This document shows positions 60,917-64,000 of a DNA stretch of 64,000 bases, piece by piece. The stretch's first letter is position 1. Each line of letters begins with the position of its first letter. The stretch spans positions 1-64,000 of the forward strand of contig CAJFNF010000005.1 in the NCBI GenBank assembly GCA_904394215.1. Reading direction: 5' to 3'. The translations under genes and the position numbers were made by a program. This DNA is from an uncultured Faecalibacterium sp. (GTDB taxonomy: Bacteria > Bacillota > Clostridia > Oscillospirales > Ruminococcaceae). The notes under the pieces are model-generated. The model had not been told where the DNA came from, ran no database searches, and saw only the letters and a program-made list of their open reading frames with translations.

Positions 60917-61477
60917 ATGACAGAACAAGAAAAACAGGAGATCACCGCCCAGGCCCGTCAGGCCGTGGAAGAGCTGCTGGCCCAGGCCAATCTCCGCAAG
61001 GGCAATGTGTTTGTGGTGGGCTGCTCCTCCAGCGAGATTGTAGGGGGCCACATCGGCCATGACAGCAGCATGGAGGCGGCGGCCGCCGTCTATGCGGGCA
61101 TCGCCCCGGTGCTGCAGGAGCGGGGCATCTGGCTGACGGCCCAGTGCTGCGAGCACCTGAACCGCGCCCTGATCCTGGAGCGGGAGGCTGCCGAGGCCTA
61201 CGGCTGGGAGGAAGTCTGCGTGGTGCCCCGTCCCCACGCCGGCGGCAGCTGGGCCACCACCTGCTGGAAACACTTTGAGCACCCGGTGGCGGTGGAGGCC
61301 ATCCAGGCCCATGCAGGGATGGATATCGGCGGCACCCTCATCGGGATGCACCTGAAGCGGGTGGCGGTGCCAGTGCGCCTGTCCCTGGACCACATCGGCC
61401 ACGCCATTTTGCTCTGCGCCCGGACCCGCCCCAAACTCATCGGCGGAGAACGGGCCAAATACACAGAGGAGGATTGA
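60917..61477 (+). CDS. UPF0340 / YwlG family protein (TIGR01440)
   Basis: 186 residues. Conserved VVGCSSSEIVGGHIG, QCCEHLNRALILE, VVPRPHAGGSWAT and FVGHTI-like MDIGGTLIGMHLK; function not established. Begins 18 bases after the propeller gene and 8 bases before yggS, so the three form one operon. Confidence 0.9.
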   Translation: MTEQEKQEITAQARQAVEELLAQANLRKGNVFVVGCSSSEIVGGHIGHDSSMEAAAAVYAGIAPVLQERGIWLTAQCCEHLNRALILEREAAEAYGWEEVCVVPRPHAGGSWATTCWKHFEHPVAVEAIQAHAGMDIGGTLIGMHLKRVAVPVRLSLDHIGHAILLCARTRPKLIGGERAKYTEED

Positions 61478-61485
61478 TTTAGAAT

Positions 61486-62205
61486 ATGCCGGAACGGAAT
61501 TTGGAACAGATGGCTGAGGCGGTGGCAGAGATCCGCCGCCGGATGGACCAGGCAGCCCGGGAGGCCGGGCGGGACCCCGCCAGCGTCCATCTGTGTGCAG
61601 CCTGCAAGACCCACACCCCCGAGACCATCGCCCTGAGCGCCCAGCTGCCCATCGACCTGTTCGGGGAAAACCATGTCCAGGAGCTGTGCGCCAACTATGA
61701 GGCGGGGGCTTACTGCGGCAAGCCGGTCCATTTCATCGGCCACCTGCAGACCAACAAGATCAAGAAGGTGCTGGGTAAGGCGTCCCTGATCCAGAGTGTG
61801 GACAGCGAGCGTCTGGTGCTGGCCCTGGAAAAGGAGGCCGCCAAGCTGGACCTGGTGCAGGATATCCTGCTGGAAGTGAACATCGGGGAGGAGGCCAGCA
61901 AGACCGGTGTCTCCCCCGAACAGCTGTGGGCCCTGCTGGATACGGCAGCGGCCCAGCCTCATCTGCGGGTGAAAGGCCTGATGGCCATCCCGCCGGTGAA
62001 CGACGACGACGCAGCCAACCGGGCGATCCTGGCCCAGGTGTACAAGCTGTTCGTCCAGGCCGGGGAGCGGGGCTACCAGAATGTGCAGATGGAAACGTTG
62101 TCCATGGGCATGAGCGGCGACTTTGAAAATGCCATCCGGGAGGGCGCAACCCTGGTGCGGATCGGCACCGCCATCTATGGCGCCCGGGACTACGGCACCC
62201 GCTGA
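61486..62205 (+). CDS. PLP homeostasis protein YggS/PLPBP
   Basis: 239 residues, single-domain fold-type III PLP protein. Lys41 in AACKTHT carries PLP; GENHVQEL, HFIGHLQTNK, LSMGMSGDFENAI and RIGTAIYGAR are family marks. It buffers pyridoxal phosphate; usually near cell-division genes in Firmicutes, not here. Confidence 0.94.
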   Translation: MPERNLEQMAEAVAEIRRRMDQAAREAGRDPASVHLCAACKTHTPETIALSAQLPIDLFGENHVQELCANYEAGAYCGKPVHFIGHLQTNKIKKVLGKASLIQSVDSERLVLALEKEAAKLDLVQDILLEVNIGEEASKTGVSPEQLWALLDTAAAQPHLRVKGLMAIPPVNDDDAANRAILAQVYKLFVQAGERGYQNVQMETLSMGMSGDFENAIREGATLVRIGTAIYGARDYGTR

Positions 62206-62274
62206 GCCCTGGCCTTTGAGGGGAAAACTGAGGGAAAAAGCAAAACGAATTGTAAAACCAATGGGAGAATCAAC

Positions 62275-64000
62275 ATGGTGGATTTGAAAGACATCGAAAA
62301 ACCGAAGTATGGGGACCCCAACGCTCGCCATACTTCGGCGGCCCGGCTGCTGCAGCGGTTCTGGCCCTATGAGCAGAAATACTGGAAGACCATGGTCTTT
62401 GACCTGTTCTGCGCAGCCCTGACCTGCATCTGCGACCTGGTGCTGCCTCTGATCCTCCGGTACATCACCAACACCGCCGTCAATGACCTGGCAGCTTTGA
62501 CGGTGGGGGTGGTGCTGAAGCTGGGATTCCTGTACTTTGTGCTGCGGCTGATCGACGGCCTGGCGGCTTACTATATGGCGGACATGGGCCACGTCATGGG
62601 CGTCTACATCGAGACCGACATGCGGCGGGACGCCTTTGCCCATCTCCAGCGGCTGAGTGTGGCCTACTATTCCAACAACAAGATCGGCCAGATCATGGGC
62701 CGGATCACCAACGACCTGTTTGACGTCACCGAGTTTGCCCACCACTGCCCTGAGGAGTTCTTCATCGCGGCGGTCAAGATTGTGGCCAGCTTCATCATCC
62801 TGAGCCGGTACAGCCTGGGGCTGACGGCCCTGCTGTTCCTCTGCCTGCCCCTGATGGGGGTGGTGTCCATCAAGCTGAACACCCGGCTGCGGGCCACCCA
62901 GCGGGCCCAGCGGGTCCAGGTGGGCGAGCTGAATGCCCAGATTGAGGAGAGCCTGCTGGGCGAGCGGGTGGTGAAAGCCTTCTGCGCCGAGAAGACCGAG
63001 AACCAGAAGTTCGAGGCCGGCAACGGCACCTTCCAGCGGCTGAAAAAGAACAGCTACCGGGTGATGGCGGCCTTCCAGACCTCCACCCGGATGTTTGACG
63101 GCCTGATGTACCTGGTGACCATCCTGGGGGGCGGCATCTTTGTGGTGAAGGGGTGGATCACCCCCGGCGACCTGGTGGCCTACTCCCTGTATGTGTCCAC
63201 CCTGATTGCCACCATCCGACGGATTGTGGAGTTCGCCGAGCAGTTCCAGCGGGGCATGACCGGCATCGAGCGGTTCTTTGAAATCCTGGATACCCCGGTG
63301 GATATCCAGGATGCCCCGGGGGCTGCGCCCCTCAAGCCGGGGCCGGGCCAGATCAAGTTTGACCATGTCAGCTTCGAGTACCCCGACGACCACAACAAGG
63401 TGCTGCGGAACGTCAGCATCGACATCCCGGCGGGCCAGCGTCTGGCCCTGGTGGGCCCGTCCGGCGGCGGCAAGACCACCCTGTGCAACCTGATCCCCCG
63501 GTTCTATGATGTGACCGCCGGCAAGATCTTCATCGACGGCCAGGACATCCGCAAGGTGACCCTGGAGAGCCTGCGGGCTTCCATTGGCATTGTCCAGCAG
63601 GACGTGTACCTGTTCAGCGGTACAGTGGCCGAGAACATCGCCTACGGCAAGCCGGGGGCTACCCGGGAGGAGATCGCCCGGGCCGCCCGCCTGGCCGGCG
63701 CCGAGAAGTTTATCCTGGGCCTGAAGGACGGCTACGACACCTATGTGGGCGAGCGGGGGGTCAAGCTGTCGGGCGGCCAGAAACAGCGGCTGTCCATTGC
63801 CCGGGTGTTCCTGAAGAACCCGCCCATCCTGATTCTGGACGAGGCCACCAGCGCCCTGGACAACGAGAGCGAAATCCTGGTGGGCCAGAGCCTGGAAGAG
63901 CTGGCCCATGGCCGCACCACCCTGACCATTGCCCACCGGCTGACCACCATCAAGGACTACGACCGGATCCTGGTGCTGGGGTCGGAGGGCATTCTGGAGG
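62275..64000 (+). CDS. ABC exporter, fused permease-ATPase (partial, runs off the right edge)
   Basis: 575 residues visible, open at 64000. Six membrane helices (to about 330), then the ATPase: Walker A GPSGGGKT (394-401), Q-loop GIVQQDVYLFSGTVAENI, signature LSGGQKQ (498-504), Walker B ILILDEATSALD, H-loop IAHRLTT. A type IV (MsbA/LmrA-like) half-transporter; substrate not readable. The ATG at 62275 follows GGGAGA. Only the last residues are missing. Confidence 0.92.
   Translation, partial: MVDLKDIEKPKYGDPNARHTSAARLLQRFWPYEQKYWKTMVFDLFCAALTCICDLVLPLILRYITNTAVNDLAALTVGVVLKLGFLYFVLRLIDGLAAYYMADMGHVMGVYIETDMRRDAFAHLQRLSVAYYSNNKIGQIMGRITNDLFDVTEFAHHCPEEFFIAAVKIVASFIILSRYSLGLTALLFLCLPLMGVVSIKLNTRLRATQRAQRVQVGELNAQIEESLLGERVVKAFCAEKTENQKFEAGNGTFQRLKKNSYRVMAAFQTSTRMFDGLMYLVTILGGGIFVVKGWITPGDLVAYSLYVSTLIATIRRIVEFAEQFQRGMTGIERFFEILDTPVDIQDAPGAAPLKPGPGQIKFDHVSFEYPDDHNKVLRNVSIDIPAGQRLALVGPSGGGKTTLCNLIPRFYDVTAGKIFIDGQDIRKVTLESLRASIGIVQQDVYLFSGTVAENIAYGKPGATREEIARAARLAGAEKFILGLKDGYDTYVGERGVKLSGGQKQRLSIARVFLKNPPILILDEATSALDNESEILVGQSLEELAHGRTTLTIAHRLTTIKDYDRILVLGSEGILE

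Noticed and set aside
61198..63936. 912-codon minus-strand open frame antisense to yggS and the ABC exporter
   Set aside because: No ribosome site; composition is the His/Gln/Gly/Leu-rich pattern of an antisense frame in high-GC DNA, while the plus-strand genes have clear motifs. The same applies to 54406-56949 and 14759-17137.

Overview
The window is about 64 kb of high-GC, low-intergenic-space DNA. It most likely comes from an anaerobic gut Clostridia lineage of the Oscillospiraceae/Ruminococcaceae type (Faecalibacterium/Gemmiger/Subdoligranulum-like). That placement is inferred from Firmicute-style AGGAGG ribosome sites, sigma-A promoters, a T-box, SpoIIE, GreA, ClpE and ECF modules at high GC, a complete Rnf complex, and a bile-salt-hydrolase-family enzyme. 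No phage, insertion sequence, CRISPR array or rRNA operon is visible. One tRNA (Val-GAC) is present.

Layout. 1-3.6 kb: sugar O-acetyltransferase, small DUF4190 membrane protein, Lgt-like protein, choloylglycine hydrolase. 3.6-4.1 kb: gene-free repeat block. 4.1-9.0 kb (minus): a complete branched-chain amino acid ABC operon (livKHMGF). 9.3-14.6 kb: MATE exporter divergent from a LysR regulator, an unknown protein, BioY, ArgF and dCMP deaminase. 15-19.8 kb: an EF-G paralogue, GreA, and a LysRS carrying an extra C-terminal tRNA-binding domain. 20.2-25.3 kb (plus): a second livKHMGF operon with an enlarged LivM. 25.8-28.4 kb (minus): a polar amino acid ABC transporter with a structured leader. 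28.7-32.9 kb: GltX, SpoIIE and an unlisted 41-residue membrane peptide. 33.3-38.3 kb: rnfCDGEAB. 38.4-43.6 kb: QueH, UPF0291 protein, PurA, DegV, an XRE/DUF3169 pair with palindromic operators, and a GNAT acetyltransferase behind a T-box. 44-48.8 kb: tRNA-Val, ruvCAB, glmM, a methyltransferase. 48.9-51.5 kb: ecfA1-ecfA2-ecfT. 51.6-56.8 kb: truA, a membrane beta-propeller protein, CvpA-like protein, ClpE. 56.8-59.3 kb (minus): small membrane protein and a two-component system. 59.6-64 kb: a TatA-like-helix/strictosidine-synthase-like propeller protein, UPF0340 protein, YggS, and the start of an ABC exporter that runs off the window.

How the genes fit together. Amino acid economy dominates: two HAAT importers and one polar amino acid importer, argF behind a near-perfect promoter and an ARG-box-like palindrome, gltX, lysS and a T-box. 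Rnf supplies the ion gradient from reduced ferredoxin. The ECF module can energise BioY and other S-components encoded elsewhere.

The least ordinary items are: the TatA-like/propeller chimera at 59.6 kb; the T-box in front of an acetyltransferase; a 47-base sequence identical downstream of two unrelated operons; the LysRS fusion; the EF-G paralogue without the usual catalytic His; and several clear operator palindromes. All function calls are from reading sequence and translated products; no database search was run.
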